NCBI GenBank assembly: GCA_022494885.1 | Contig: JAGVSM010003736.1 | Coordinates: 1 to 64,000, forward strand | From: Micrasema longulum | Lineage: Eukaryota; Arthropoda; Insecta; Trichoptera; Brachycentridae | Direction: 5' to 3' | DNA length: 64,000 nucleotides | Shown here: piece by piece, positions 10,530-23,078 of the stretch | How positions within the stretch are numbered: the first letter of the stretch is position 1 | How the letters are laid out: every line of letters starts with the position of its first letter | Notes under the pieces: model-generated | The model's database searches: none | What the model was told of the DNA's origin: nothing | Seen by the model: only the letters and a program-made list of their open reading frames with translations | Position numbers and translations under genes: made by a program

Positions 10530-12400
10530 GTTTTTTTTGCTGCTTTTATTAAGCTTCTATTTTATCTTTGAGTGTTGAAATCACGAAGGATATTCTGTAG
10601 TGGACCAATCAAGAACTTCTCTAACATTTATTCTAATGAAGAGGAAGCCACTTAAAACTCTTCAAAAGTTGCCGGCATGTTGACAGTTATCGACAAGTTT
10701 TCCGTTCCATTAGAAAGGTATTTGGTTTGTGCGTTCTTTATGAAGTATCACCGATCCGATGTCGTATAGGTCCTCGCCCAGACTTCTGCATCGTGCCTTC
10801 AGCTGTTGTTTCTGAAAGCTAAAAAAGGGGCAATGCATCAATAGGTGGAGGAAATCTTGAAGTCTTTCATCATCACATAGACAACTGTCTATCTCGGAGA
10901 TCTTGAAGCAATGTAGGTAGCTCATAAACCTACCATGACCCAGGAAGATTTGGGTTACTTAAAAAACGGTTTTCTGCATTCTCCTGAAATCAAAGGCATA
11001 GTCAATCGTAAGGAAAAAAAATTGAGTATTATGTTCGGTAGTTTCATTAAAAAAACGCTCATTCCAAATTTGAAGAGTCCTGCTTTTTATTTTACTCTTG
11101 GCATAGCTGAGCGGAAAATTTGCAAAATCAAAGGCTGTCTTCTTAAGAGTAGTCTCTCGAGCCTTTTCATCCACCTCGAATACCACCAAGGATTCCGCAG
11201 TGTCCCCTTATCCAACCGATGTACACGTTCTGATGTCTGAATCGTAGCTTTTAGATATCTGTCTTTATGCCTATTACAATTGGGTTAGCCGGATTCAGAT
11301 CCATTATTGCATAAACGTCAGATTTTTAGTCGGTCAAGATTGTCATTTGCTTCCACCTGTTTGGTAGTTTCTTCAAAACGTAAATCAGAACTTTTCTGAT
11401 CACAAAGAGTTTCACCTGATATTGTCGAGTTTCAACTTCTTCGACGGCAACTTTCTCACGCCATATAAATGTACAAATACTGCACCTACTTTGCAGTTCA
11501 AGAGACTGCCATCAGTAAAGACCTTCAACTCCTCCTGCACTACGCAGGCAGAGTATAATCATCGTAGCCGTGATCTATCGGGTAGCGTTTTGCTGGATGA
11601 GGAAGGTAAGAAATAGTCACCGACTCCCTGGTAAAGTCTTTCCTGCGGCAAATCCTGCAGGGTGAGGCTTTTTTCACCTTGAATACCCCTGCAAGTTCTC
11701 TGACCCTAAGGTCGAGTGACATGAATCCACTTAAAGCCTGAGCTGACACTAGGGAGATTGTTATGTATCTTTTGTAAAACTTGATAGTAAGTCCAGTTTC
11801 TTACGGTTGAATTTCTTCCTAACCACGTCCACCAACAAACTTGAAGCGTATGTGATTAAAGTCTTTAAAGCACCTACGTATATTCACTTCATAACCTCCG
11901 GCGATGTTCTCCAATTGTAGGTTTGGCGGCTGTCTTGAGTTTGTTTGAAATGGGGGGAGCTTTTTTACAAACACTGTCAATGTGTTTGGACCAGTTAAGG
12001 TCGCGATCTAAGTTAGACCCAAAACCTTCAAATGATCTATGTATTTCAAATGGACTTCATTTATGTGAACGGCTAGCTAGCGGTTCTTTTTTTTGGTGGT
12101 GAAAACTGCTTTGTTTTCTACGAAACAAAGTTAGGCTGCTGTAAAACCCGATGTTGTAATAATTTTCAGCGCATTATCTGTCATTACCCCAAATTCTGTT
12201 GTGTTGACGGCTACGGCTGTCAAGAGAAGGTTATCCGCGAATGCCTTCAGTTTGACTCCTACGCCCAAGTTCCCCTGAAGTACTCCCTCTAAGATGTAGA
12301 AGCTCGGTCTACAGGAGAATCCCCGAACGCATCCTTTAGTCGTGACCTTCTTGAGGGTGGCATATGACCTTATGACTATTCTTTATGTATGATAACTTTT
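10530..12400 (-). pseudogene. R1-like non-LTR element: RT and RNase H remnant
   Basis: Read on the - strand from high to low coordinates. An RT block gives TKGCVRGFSCRPSFYILEG and VKLKAFADNLLLTAVAVN, matching the R1-clade GC.QGS..GP.FW and AFADD blocks, with the second Asp lost (FADN). Further on is the RNase H region (SYAKSKIKSRTLQIWNERF), then a C-terminal Cys/His cluster, CLCDDERLQDFLHLLMHCPF. Many stops and frameshifts make it an old copy. RTE fragments of the opposite orientation lie on both sides, suggesting it inserted into one. Confidence 0.6.
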
Positions 12401-12739
12401 CACTGGCATAAACAGGTTGTGAGAGGCCTTTTTAGTATTTAGTTGGCACATTGAAAATGGCCACCAAACAATAACAATGACTCCTCTTATGTAGAGCGAA
12501 TTAACTATGATCATCTTTCAGTGCAGTCCTGATTACCTTAACTGATGCGTCCAAAACATCCTCTGTCAATTTCTAGGGTGTAAATCTGCATTGTTTCAGA
12601 CTTAACTTGCCTTTCCGATGAAAATGCCAGTTGATTTGATTAATCCGGATCTTTTCAAGTATTTTAAATAGCAGAATAGTACCAGTAGACAAAGTTGACC
12701 ACATATATACTTGGGTTACAAAATCACTGTCGGTATGGA

Positions 12740-13205
12740 TGATCAAACCAATGAAATAGGAAGAAGTATATGTTTTGCTTTCATATTTATACAATTTAAC
12801 TAATGTGCCCTACTCGTCCGTACATACGGGGCGAAGACTACGACTCTGAGCATGCAATCTTTTCTTAAATTGATAGTTGCACAGAGAAGTATAGAACGCG
12901 TCACATTTAGAATAACATTAAGAGGTAGAAAGAAAAACGATTGAACGTCAAATCAAAGTATGTGATGTGGTGGAAAGGATGGTTGGTTGACGCGAAAATG
13001 GGCAGGCTAAGTCGTTCGAATGTCTGAGGATAAATAGGAAAAGCGTGTTTTCGAGTGGACATCGAGCAATACGAGATCCTATAGACGCCCACCAATCAGA
13101 GGTTTACCGATAGGCAATGGATGAGAACGGCACAGAACCGGGAGGAGTGGAGGAGACGGAGAGGCCCATGTCCTGCAGTTGACCAACATGGGCTGATAAT
13201 GATGA
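12740..13205 (+). pseudogene. RTE-like RT C-terminus and 3' end (+ strand)
   Basis: Reads ALLVRTYGAKTTTLSMQSF, then LIVAQRSIERVTFRITLRGR, then RPPIRGLPIGNG and finally HVLQLTNMG before a gat-rich tail. The order (YGAET.TL, QR.MER, RGRP..RW, HV.Q) is the known RTE C-terminal layout. Several stops are present. Confidence 0.65.
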
Positions 13206-13719
13206 TACAAGTCTGAATTTTTGTTAGGACTACTAGAGAAAAGGCGTCGTTTAGTATAAAAATATTGCTGCAGTAAAATATGATATCAATTTAAATTTTC
13301 CATTATTGTATAGTCTAGGGAATTGTATAAGTTGCATTCGCATTTTTTGTAGGAGCCAAATTAAATATAAACTTGCAAATAAATCAATCGTTTATGAATT
13401 CGACTTCTGTTTAAATCAGATAAGTCAATTCATGAAAAAAAGATTTTTGAAAAATGTAACTTACTTTCACCCTGTATTTTTTTTTTTAATATTAAAAGTA
13501 AAATAAGTATAGTATAATAAAAATGTATAATTATTTATAAACATAATTATAGGTACCTGTTTCTACCTATTTTTTTATTCAAAAAGTATTGATTTATGTT
13601 TCTATGTTGTAGTATAATAGAATACTGTTATTGGGTTTAATTTATATTTATAAAATGCCATGTATGCATGCTGTCACATCAATATAATAAAATAAAATAA
13701 ATCACTTTATTATACATTT
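13206..13719. other. AT-rich, no gene seen
   Basis: AT-rich spacer with short chance frames only and no repeat I can name. Confidence 0.5.
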
Positions 13720-13923
13720 CTAAGTGAATCTTGTATTCAGTCTGCGACTTAATGCATTTACAAGTATTCTTGTGGTAGAATTATTGTCAAATTCAATACT
13801 AAAGTTCGTATGTAGCTCGTCTGTAGATTGTGGAAGATTCACCGCAGGTTCACCACGAATCGCGGTTAGAATTAAGGCCGTAGAGAGAAGCGCTTTTATA
13901 CTACTCAAATCCGCTCTCGGCAC
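13720..13923 (-). CDS. Unrecognised short ORF with poly(A) signal, doubtful
   Basis: An open frame of 68 codons without an ATG at its upper end. It starts PRADLSSIKALLSTALILTA and ends LNTRFT, with an AATAAA about 12 bases past the stop. TATAAAA lies inside the frame. The opposite strand is also open over the same bases. I recognise no family. It could be an exon, a retrocopy fragment or chance. Confidence 0.15.
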   Translation of the reverse strand: MPRADLSSIKALLSTALILTAIRGEPAVNLPQSTDELHTNFSIEFDNNSTTRILVNALSRRLNTRFT

Positions 13924-13939
13924 ACTACACTAGTGATGT

Positions 13940-14224
13940 GCACATCCGATTATTGAAAAACCTTAATAAGCGTGTGAATTTTGTTAATTTATTTTTTGTT
14001 TATAGTTTAAACACGATATTGCACATAAGGTTTAATATGTAATTTTGCCATGTGTCGTTTGCATTCCTTGACGGCGCGTCGTTTTGGATTGTATTACATT
14101 ATTTCTATCCCACGTTTTTAAACAACTTAAATTTTTAATTATTCAGAAAAATAAAAAGAGAAGTTTATGAGATCAAGTAATTAGTTTATCTCGTGGACGA
14201 AAATAGATATTTAATAAAGTTTTA
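13940..14224. other. AT-rich, nothing recognised
   Basis: No supported frame or repeat. Confidence 0.45.
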
Positions 14225-14960
14225 TTAGTTTACGGCGCCGTAGATTGATAATTTCATTAAATTATCTATTTATTGCTCACTAATTCGACCCTATCTGGAA
14301 TATGCTTCTCCAATTTGGTATCTATTCTATTGAAACTATCTAACACCGTTATCTAAGAAAAGTGGCATGGTTGCTCGGAATTCCAAGGGGTAATTATTTC
14401 AATTTTGAAATAGAGTAATCTCTTAATGTCTTAATCAGTCTTCATTGGAGAAACGTAGAACTGAGATGGACTTTAATGCATTTTCAAAATACTTTATGCT
14501 ATAAGTGATGTCCCATCTCTGTTGCAATCAATTTTTTTCACGTTCCCAACAATGTCACCAAAAGTCAACATCTGCTATTTATTAAATCTTTTAAGAGCTA
14601 AATTCGTTTTTATACCCCAATGTCCAGAATATGTAGATTAGTCAATTCGTCACATATATTATATGGATCATTCGGTTTTTCATATATCTCTTCGCCACTA
14701 GCTAAAACGGTGTGGGATGAAGAAGGATTGGCATGGTTAAGCTCGAAGTCTTATATGTTTATCGTGTTTATGAATATACTGTATACCATTATTTTATTGC
14801 CCTTATTTGTCTGTGCTACATTTTTTGATATTATTTTTGTTCGGTTTCTTGTATATATATTTCTTCATGTAACTGTTGTAATTGGCGTAGGCCGTAAATA
14901 TAATAAACAAATAAATAAAACCAAAGTGAAATATTGCGAAATATTTGAATTTTTTAAATA
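14225..14960 (+). pseudogene. Jockey/CR1-group LINE, ORF2 3' end remnant
   Basis: Begins SLIRPYLEYASPIWYLFY, the conserved LEYASPVW block after the RT domain. Further downstream, in shifted frames, are KRRTEMDFNAFSKYF and RICRLVNSSHILY. It ends near a string of aaataaataaa typical of a LINE 3' end. Several stops and frameshifts. Confidence 0.55.
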
Positions 14961-14984
14961 TTATTTGCCAAATTTAATTTAAGT

Positions 14985-15460
14985 TTAATTAAATGTCCCT
15001 CTTTACTTTTGGCCCAAAATTTTATGTTATGTTTACGTTTAATTTAGACGGTAATAATATTTTATTGTCACATAACTCTTTCATATTAATTTTAACTACC
15101 TCACATTATATTATATTATTTCGTGGGTATGGGTTTTTTTTTGTCGTTCACTGAAGCGTATATTCTTTTAAATTCTTATTCTTGTTTCTAAGAGCCAAAA
15201 TCACCCGCAAACGAGTGGAGGCGTATATAAAAAATAAAGGAAAAAAACCGAAATATTATTTTGCTCTGTATCATTCATCCATCATTAAGCGACAATCTTA
15301 CTTAAAACAAACGAACGCTAACATTTTCATCTTCTTGAGTTAATCATATCAGAAGTTACATGTTCACAATTTTCATAAATTTCATTAAGGTGTGTAAAAA
15401 ATATTTTTTGTTAAGTTTCTAGGAAACCGTATGTAAAATTGAAAATGAAGTGGTCATTAA
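14985..15460. other. AT-rich, nothing recognised
   Basis: No supported frame or repeat. Confidence 0.45.
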
Positions 15461-15600
15461 GGCTGCCTTTGTAGTGTTAGGATGCTTACTTCACATACAA
15501 AGGGTTCCCGGTGAGATCGTAAACATTACATAGGTTTGCGTTTTTTTTTGCTGTCTGGGTGTTATGTACTGTAATTGGGCTTCCTGTCCTGTTATAGTGG
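15461..15600 (+). mobile_element. tRNA-derived SINE remnant, family S3
   Basis: tRNA-like head (tttgtagtgttaggatgctt) and a B-box-like gggttcccggtgagatc. A similar head is at 57886, and a weaker relative at 62430. Confidence 0.4.
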
Positions 15601-15859
15601 AAAAACATGAAATTAAAGTGATCATGCGTAAAATTATTGATTGATTAAAATTATTCGGTTAAAAAAAAACAGGTTTAATAAAATTAAAAAACAACTTTAT
15701 TTATAAGAAAATTAAATTTTTGAAATAAATTGGCGCTGTATATTAAATTAATACTTCTCATCGGCGTGATAAGTATTTTTTTAAACCGAATGATTAAATT
15801 TATTAGCTGTTTGTAATATTCGCATCTCTACATTGTAAATTATACATTTTCTACTCCAG

Positions 15860-16065
15860 GCAGAGCAACGTGGCCTCTGAAATTTGCTAGAACCAAATAC
15901 CAACAGCGATACAACATTGGCGAACGTATTCATTACACATTGTTTAGTGATTATCAATCAAGGGATTTTCTCAATGGGAGTATTTTCATTTCGGTTATTT
16001 CAAGCACTAACTCTGCGGTTTATAGAAACGATAATAGTATCATAGAGCGATTAACAGATATTTAA
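15860..16065 (+). CDS. Candidate phase-1 exon, function unknown
   Basis: A pyrimidine-rich acceptor (acattttctactccag, ending 15859) opens a stop-free frame of 68 codons, GRATWPLKFARTKYQQRYN ... IIERLTDI, then TAA at 16063-16065. Its phase matches the Beat-like exon that ends at 1847, so in principle it could be a third terminal exon more than 14 kb away, or an exon of another gene. The peptide is polar with no match I can recall. Open frames of this size arise by chance, so confidence is low. Confidence 0.22.
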
Positions 16066-16244
16066 AAACTGTATTGGAATTTATTACATCTACATACTTC
16101 GTTTTAAGTTCAAGTGAAGAGACATTTATAAAGTTATAAAGTTTAATTGTCCTTCTGGAAGGCGCTTCCGGAAGGACAGCCCGGGGGAAACAAGTCCAAG
16201 ACTCATTTTATCATACAATTTATAAGACTAAATGAAGGTTGTCT

Positions 16245-16291
16245 TGCTCGTAGTACCTATGTTATATTCCTCCATATAGGTACTGCGAGCA
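16245..16291. repeat. Short inverted repeat (hairpin)
   Basis: Arms tgctcgtagtacctatgt and acataggtactgcgagca-like, about 18 bases with one or two mismatches around a 10-base loop. The surrounding DNA (16147-16398) is richer in GC than its neighbours. Confidence 0.6.
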
Positions 16292-16399
16292 GGACGTGTT
16301 ATCGTCATTTTGTTCATAAAAAGGGTAGCTTTTGCGGTACGCGGACGCCAAGTTTTATATTCACAGTCATTTTGGCTAGACTGATTCTACAATCGTAAT

Positions 16400-17590
16400 G
16401 CAGAAATTCATTGAGAAAAAGGCACACTGCATATGAAAAAAATGCATCCGTCTAGAAATCCAGTGAACGAAAAAATGTGGGTCCTACTGGTAGGTCGCAC
16501 TTTCCAGCTGCTGGTAAGACTATGGACGTTCTAACATTAAAAAATGAAATCCTAGTATTTTTGTACCCAGCGAAACATCACAACGGCTAGAATTTTTTTT
16601 GCGGTTTTATACTCTAACTTACAGATCAAAATTTTTTTTTTGTATGGCAAGTAAATTACATCAACTATTTATTGCCGATAAGCGCCAGTTTTGGCACTGA
16701 AAATGAAAACGTTAAATTTATAGGAATTTCCACATAAATATTTATTTCAAATATAAATAGTAGCCTTCTCTTATTTAACCGAGGAATAGGACAAATAATA
16801 AAAATATTCTAAAATTGTTGAAAAGTTCAAATAGTTTCTTAGTTTTTTGCAAAGGTACAATTTTCAACACAAAGAATATTCAATTGCTTTGAAAATTCCA
16901 GTGTTCATGAAAAATAAATAGTCAACAGTTAAATATGAAGCAAAAGAGTTTTCTAAATTAAGCGCCTTAAATAGCTTGTTTTTAAATAATGAATTGTAGT
17001 ATTTGACATACAAATAATTCGATTTTGGACTGGTAATCATGACATGCAAATATTTTTTTCTCCTATCAATAATATTTGATTAAAACTCTCTAATGATATG
17101 TAACGCTAATGACAGAAATGCCGTAAATAAATAAATATCAATCAAAAATATTATTATTTATAATACACGATGAATGCCATCTTCACCTTTAATTAAAAAA
17201 CATTTATGTGTGAGATTTTCCATTCCAGTTTTACGTTTCTCATTTCCCTTTTTGGATAGATGGAATCACCGCCAACAACAAGGGGATTGGGAAAAACTAT
17301 GAAAGGAGAGAGAAGAGAAGATAACAATACAAGTATATGTCGCCTATAAGACGTGTGATTTTATGCGCAGGGATGAAATGAGATCGCAATAAAAAAATCC
17401 TCCCACACATGTGAAACAAATTTATGCAGGTGCCTATTCTCAGATTGTCATATTTTATCAGGATATTAAGAAAGCTAGAAGACGAGAAATGAGATCTTTT
17501 AAATAATAAAACGTGATTTGTGCCACTCAAATGGACTTTAAAGCGAGTTGGAAAAAAATCGCTGGTATGAATATTTTATTTATTTATTTA
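16400..17590. other. AT-rich, nothing recognised
   Basis: Only short chance frames. No repeat shared with other parts of the window was noticed. Confidence 0.45.
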
Positions 17591-17630
17591 ACCCGCCCGT
17601 TCCTGTGATATAACCGGCGTTGTAAATTGA
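17591..17630 (+). repeat. Element 3'-tail repeat (copy 1)
   Basis: cccgttcctgtgatataacc followed by ggcgttgtaaat. A near copy at 35707-35754 ends in poly(A), so this looks like the 3' tail of a retroelement. Confidence 0.5.
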
Positions 17631-17639
17631 ATTTAATTC

Positions 17640-19590
17640 ATTATTATCTCGCCAACTACTATAAATATTGTCACAATTTTTTTTCTCAATAATACTTAGG
17701 TGTATAAGATAACTTAAAATGAAATATTTTGTCCATCATGATCTCCAAAAATGACAAAATATCGAGTACCCTGAGACAAATATTTAAAACATTCATCTGA
17801 GAGATAAAAATGTTATATAACTATAATAATAAAAATACTTTATAGTTTTATTCCACTTTTATTTATAATTATTTTATATTTTTTTTACCAGTGACCGGGT
17901 TTCATCGTGACCGACATCGTCAGACTGGTGGGAGACTAAACAAATTTCTATGTTATATACAAGTGCAAGCAGCATACTATAAAGTAAGCAACTATAAAGT
18001 TTTTTTATTACTATAATTAAAATGCAGTTCCACCAAAAAATGTCAGTAGAAAAACTCAATGTTATATAATTAGATCACTGAGAAGTCCCCACATAATTTC
18101 AATTAAATAAAAGAGACCGCGATTATCAGGCGATCGTTTCCTTACCTCAGGTTACCACACCGTGGCTCGTGGGAGTTTTTTCACACAGTGAAGGGTTTTT
18201 TTTCCAAAAATCAAAGAAAACAACAAAAAAATACAATATTTATCATAAAACAAAATTATAGTTTTCTAAATATGTATTGCCAAACACAATGCCAAAAAAG
18301 CATACTTGTCTAGGGCCACTGCACTTAAACACACCTTAAAAATATTACAATAAGAATAAAATTAAAATAAAACCCACGAAAAAAAAAGTCCTTAGAAATA
18401 GGTCTTAAAAATTTTTTCGCCAACGGATTCACACAAAGTAACCCAAGGATTTTTTTTAACAATATAAAATAAATATAATACGAAAGTACATAATGTTTGT
18501 TAAATTCAGAAATTTATTAATTTTGTTTTATTTTTTAGGAGGTACTATTATTTTAATCTAAAATGCAATTTTATAGATTATTTCCTGTAAATTTTTACGT
18601 TTATCCTCTGCGTCGTTTAAAAATATATATATAACACACATCCTCACATAATATATTTACATACACCCTCACGAACATGTACAATAAGAACACTAATACA
18701 CTTGAACAAGTATTTAGCATAAATATTATCATGTTATCATAAAAGTTATCCTCATAATGACTATGAGAAACATTTTATAAATGTTTTTCTATTGACATAT
18801 TGAAACCATGGTATGAATTCTGTAATGTGTTTTGTTTTTATAAGAAAAATAAAATAAAATAAAAATAAAACAAAGTAAAACAGCAACAACAAACAGTCCA
18901 TAAAATCCCGTAGTTTTCTTGTTGTAATAGGCAGCGAGAATAAAGACCACTCGCATTTATGCTCTTTAGATTATAATTATGCACCTCCAAATGTGAGAAT
19001 TTCCATGAACCTATTCGGCATGTTCCTTTCTTGAATTTATTTTGTCAAGACTGTAATATTGATACTTCGACGAGTGATATACTCGGCCCAAAACAGGGGA
19101 CAAGAACTTTCTTGATTTCAGATAGTAAATGGGATAAAATAGTGAACGTGCCAAACTTAAAGTACTGAGAGATGGTAAAGATGACCCTAACTAAGTGGAC
19201 ACCCATAGGGATGATTATAGGCGTCAGGATCGTTTGGTTAAACGTTCTGCAAAACTGAATAAATGCCGTCATTTAGACTTTATAACGAGGAAGTTTAGTT
19301 TTTTTTTAAATTTATTTGTTAATAGACTATTAAACTAAACCCAAAAAATGTTTTATTTTGATACATCGTATTATCAGCGCTGTGATTTTTAAAATTTTTG
19401 TTTTTCTTAAATAACTCCGCGTGTGACGTCAGAGGTTCTTCTCTGTCAGTTTTCCCAATTAGCTTATTAACGGTAAGCAAACCGGATATTTTTCACAGCT
19501 TTCATATCATTGGTTAGTAAATATGAACCAGTGACGTCGTTCAAAGTCATGCGTTTTTATGAAAATACTTTCGATTATTTTTTACTTACA
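17640..19590. other. AT-rich, nothing clear
   Basis: Holds a short dispersed motif, gaccgggtttcatcg, near 17892, with close variants near 34243 and 35243. Otherwise AT-rich with CA-rich patches near 18630-18700. Confidence 0.4.
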
Positions 19591-19594
19591 TTTT

Positions 19595-20020
19595 CAAGAA
19601 ACAATTTCCTGTCGGGAAATGGCCGTGTCAAGCTTAAAACACGCAACGGCACCAGGAGTTGACGATATACACTCGAAATTTCTCAAAAGCACCATCACTG
19701 GCGCTGTTAGCCTTTTACACCAAGTAATGATAAAGGTATGGGAGCAAGAGATATGTCCGATAGACTGGGTAAATGGGGAGATCACCACATCGCACAAAAA
19801 GGGTGATCACCCATTAAGCTGTGATAACTGGCGTGGCATCACGCTACGTAATAAAACGGGAAAAGTACTTGCATATATAATACTGCGAAGAGTTAGAGGA
19901 AACATGCGACTATTGAGGAAAAACCAGGCAGGTTTGCTACCTGGTAGGTCATGTTCGGATCTTATCCACAATATACGCTGTATCCTTCAGGGGAAAAAAA
20001 ACTACATAGTTTCTTGGCTA
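19595..20020 (+). pseudogene. Non-LTR reverse transcriptase fragment (RTE-like)
   Basis: Reads VSSLKHATAPGVDDIHSKFL, then KVWEQEICPIDWVNGEITTS, then KKGDHPLSCDNWRGITL and QAGLLPGRSCSDLIHNIRC. These are RT fingers and palm blocks before the catalytic FADD, in their normal order: GVD..P.E.L, P.DW..G.I, KKGD...C.NWRGI, QAGF..GRSC.D. Mostly one open frame. The catalytic part and both ends are missing. Confidence 0.75.
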
Positions 20021-20282
20021 CTTCGTGCCTCGTTGCCTAAAATTCCCCGATTCTGTCATTGTTGTGAGGAATCAAGGTAATTTATTTATTTATAACTCAT
20101 GTTTGCTCACTCCTTAGCGAGATTATCAACGTTGAGGTTTTAAATACATATAAATCATCCCTGCAGTTTAACGCACAAGTAAGAACATGAAAGTCTATTG
20201 TCCGCTTCTGTTTTAGGTAATGGTCAGCACTTTTGTCTATTTTGGAAGAGGTGACAAGGAAGACATGAATAAAAAAGGTGTT

Positions 20283-20430
20283 TTTACACAAGAATTTTCA
20301 TAGTCCTGGGACTAGCATCTGACGCGTTAGACTGATCGTCTTAAAGAATAAAGAATGATAAAGATACACCGCGGTTGATGTAGTAATTTAATGCCCTATG
20401 CACCGTTAGATGCAGAAAGGGAAAAATGAA
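20283..20430 (+). mobile_element. SINE family S2, tail only
   Basis: Carries the S2 tail: gactgatcgtctta and aatgccctatgcaccgttag. The tRNA-like head is absent. Confidence 0.45.
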
Positions 20431-21874
20431 TGATTTCTGTATGGGACCCGAAAATTATTTATTAATTTAAAATGGAATTAAATGTTTTTTTGCGTTTTCC
20501 TTTTCGATAGTATTGTAAAATTTAACAATTTTAAATACACATATTTTTTTTTACTAATATTCGATGATGGTTTGATGTTTGATGTGACTAAAAATAATTC
20601 AATGATTCACTTCTTTTTTACAAGGTTCGGAATTCAAATCAATCAGTAGAGTCACAGTGAGTCACATCTTACTGTGGGGTGTGTCTTACTAACTAGTCCT
20701 ACTCGTGAGCGTCCACGTCGCGAACCCCGGGCAATGGGATCACAGGCATAACGGGGTGATCACAGCAGATAACAAAAGGATGAAAAGCGAGTTGCTGGCG
20801 CCTCCAAACTAGAACCATCTAGCTAAGGGAAGGTAACCCCGACATAAAAATCCACCAGAGAAGGCAAAGGGAAACCACTCTGGTCATCTTTTCCCAGGAA
20901 TCACTATAGCGAGTACATACAATAAGAAGTTGTCCTGGCTGCGGAATATAAGAGTAGCGCAGGACCAAAATGCTTTCGCTGTAGTGATCGCCAACGACGC
21001 GGGGACCTGACAAGGCACCGCAAGAAGAAAAAAAACAGTATATTTAGAAACTGATGGACAAATGAAAAAAAACATCAAAATTTTGTTCTGTTGGCTTGAT
21101 AAAGCGCACAAATTTTATTCAAAATAGTACAACGGAAAAAAAAATGTTCGTTCAATTCAAATTGATGAAGATTTCAGTCCCAGGTTTTTCAAGTCTATAT
21201 TTTCACACTCTTTTAAACCTTCTGTGAATTTATCACCTGATGCGCATTTCGTATTCCCGTGGTAATAATCGATCAAAATGACGAAAACCATGTCTCAAGA
21301 AATTTTTAATGTATTTTTTCCCAATATGTTTCCTTCCAAAAATTATTACACCTCCGCTGCTCACATCGATTAATCGTGAAGAGACGTATTAATCACGTTC
21401 GTTGACAAGGAAGAGTTTAAATGAAATTTTCAAAATCATTATCACAAAATTATTAATTTTACATAAATTTACAATGAAACATTGAAATTAATAAGCAAAC
21501 GTTTTAAATTTATGTCACATCGATACTTACCTACTTATTTTATTCATGTTGGAAAAAAAATGTTTAAATTTTATGTCAGGCACCGCTAAGTGTTTTGTTT
21601 CTTACAAGCCAGACGCTAAAAACTCTAAAAGATCAGAAAACCCACTCGTGCAATTTCATCCAGCCAAGATAAAGTAATTGTACAAAATTTATTTATTTGA
21701 ACATTTTATGATGGTTTATTGAAATGAATATTTTGAATTCTCAAGAAATTGAAATCATCGTATAAACATGCGTTTAAAGAATAACGTTTTAGATTTTTTA
21801 GTTCAAATGTAGTCAATACACTTTTATCCACTCCCACAAACTTATCTTGCTTCGGTAAACGAAACACTGTGGCG
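20431..21874. other. Non-coding, with a GC-richer block at 20690-21015
   Basis: The block at 20690-21015 is clearly richer in GC than its surroundings and resembles a LINE 5' UTR in composition. I cannot assign it. The rest is AT-rich. Confidence 0.35.
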
Positions 21875-21945
21875 TCGTGGCGCTTAACTGCCAACCATGA
21901 AACTGGCGTCGCGGGTTCGATTCCCACCAGTTGCAAGAAAAAGAT
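21875..21945 (+). mobile_element. tRNA-like sequence (SINE head or tRNA remnant)
   Basis: Contains tggcgtcgtggcgcttaac (A-box-like) and a perfect B box, gggttcgattccc, spaced as in a tRNA. No closed acceptor stem is visible, so I call it a SINE head or decayed tRNA copy rather than a tRNA gene. Confidence 0.45.
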
Positions 21946-21949
21946 CCAA

Positions 21950-22832
21950 CAAAAGTTTATTTCCTAATTGATCTAAGTGTTGTGTTTCATTCGTATTTTT
22001 TAGTACAAGTCTTAAAAATACAGGTTCAGCGGGTTATTCCTATAAAATAAAAAATAAAAATTTGCTCTTTCATAAGACATTTTTTTTTTCACCTTTTCCT
22101 TACTGTTTCATAAATTTCGCGCGTTACAGTGCCGTGCAGTCATTACACATGTTAAAAATTGAGAGATTTTAATTCGGAAAAATTTAACATTCGAGCAATT
22201 GCCTACAATTGCTTGAAATATTTATAGTTGATTAATTGTATGTATTAATATTGGATGTATTAATTTGTATGATATTATGTATTGTCGAAAAAATGTTTTT
22301 TTTTTATGTACGGTCCCAAATGAGTTTCTAATAACTCCTGGGAGTATAATATGTAATTTTTGTATTATATGTTTTATTAATAATAATAAAAAAAATATAA
22401 AAAAAGTGATAATACTTTTAATCTAATTGCTAAAAACATGAAAAAAATCATTAGCTCGGCGTCACCATAGTCACCAGTGACGAAAGTTGGAAAGCTACCG
22501 ACGGGCGTTCGGGAGAAGTACAAGAAACTTTGGTGTTCGCGCGTATGACGCGTGAAATTGTCTCCCTCGTTCCCAATATACTTGGTATTATCGAGAAAGA
22601 GACGTAAAGAGTGTGTAAGACAATTACATATTGGGATAACTCTTTTTCTACGAAAGTAACATGCGACACATTGGTAAACTTTCCATTTTTGTTTTTATCA
22701 ATGTATTAATTAAACGTCAGTGTCCAGGTACACAATTCTGTGAGTAAAGAGAATACTGGTCGATAGTTTTGACTCGATAACTACTCTTTGTAAAATAAAA
22801 AATCTGTAAAAGAACATCTATTAGAAATAAGT
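21950..22832. other. Non-coding, nothing recognised
   Basis: AT-rich apart from 22450-22680, which is GC-richer with several CG dinucleotides and an unassigned 72-codon antisense frame. Confidence 0.4.
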
Positions 22833-23078
22833 CTGCCTCGTTGTGTAGTGGTTACTTTCTTAAGGTCTAGGGTTTGAGTCCTGGCAGAGTGGAAGTAAAA
22901 TATTGGTTTTAAAGGTGGTTCTATACTACAGTATCTAATTGCACCTCTACAGGAACCTGAATCGAAAGACTGGGTCACTTTACCTTCTATCCAACAGTAG
23001 TTATCTACATACGCTGCAATTTGAGCTCAAATGCACTGCCCTATGCACCACTGGGTGCGGATAGGGAAATTATAATGA
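22833..23078 (+). mobile_element. tRNA-derived SINE, family S2
   Basis: Head cctcgttgtgtagtggtta with a B-box-like gggtttgagtcctgg. Body cctgaatcgaaagactg and tail ctgccctatgcaccactggg are shared with copies at 27640, 28190, 33220 and 34838. Confidence 0.65.

Noticed and set aside
11540..11749. Short frames within the R1-like remnant on either strand
   Set aside because: They are pieces or shadows of the decayed RT/RNase H reading.
21875..21945. Complete tRNA gene
   Set aside because: A and B boxes are present but no closed acceptor stem or full cloverleaf could be drawn; SINE head more likely.
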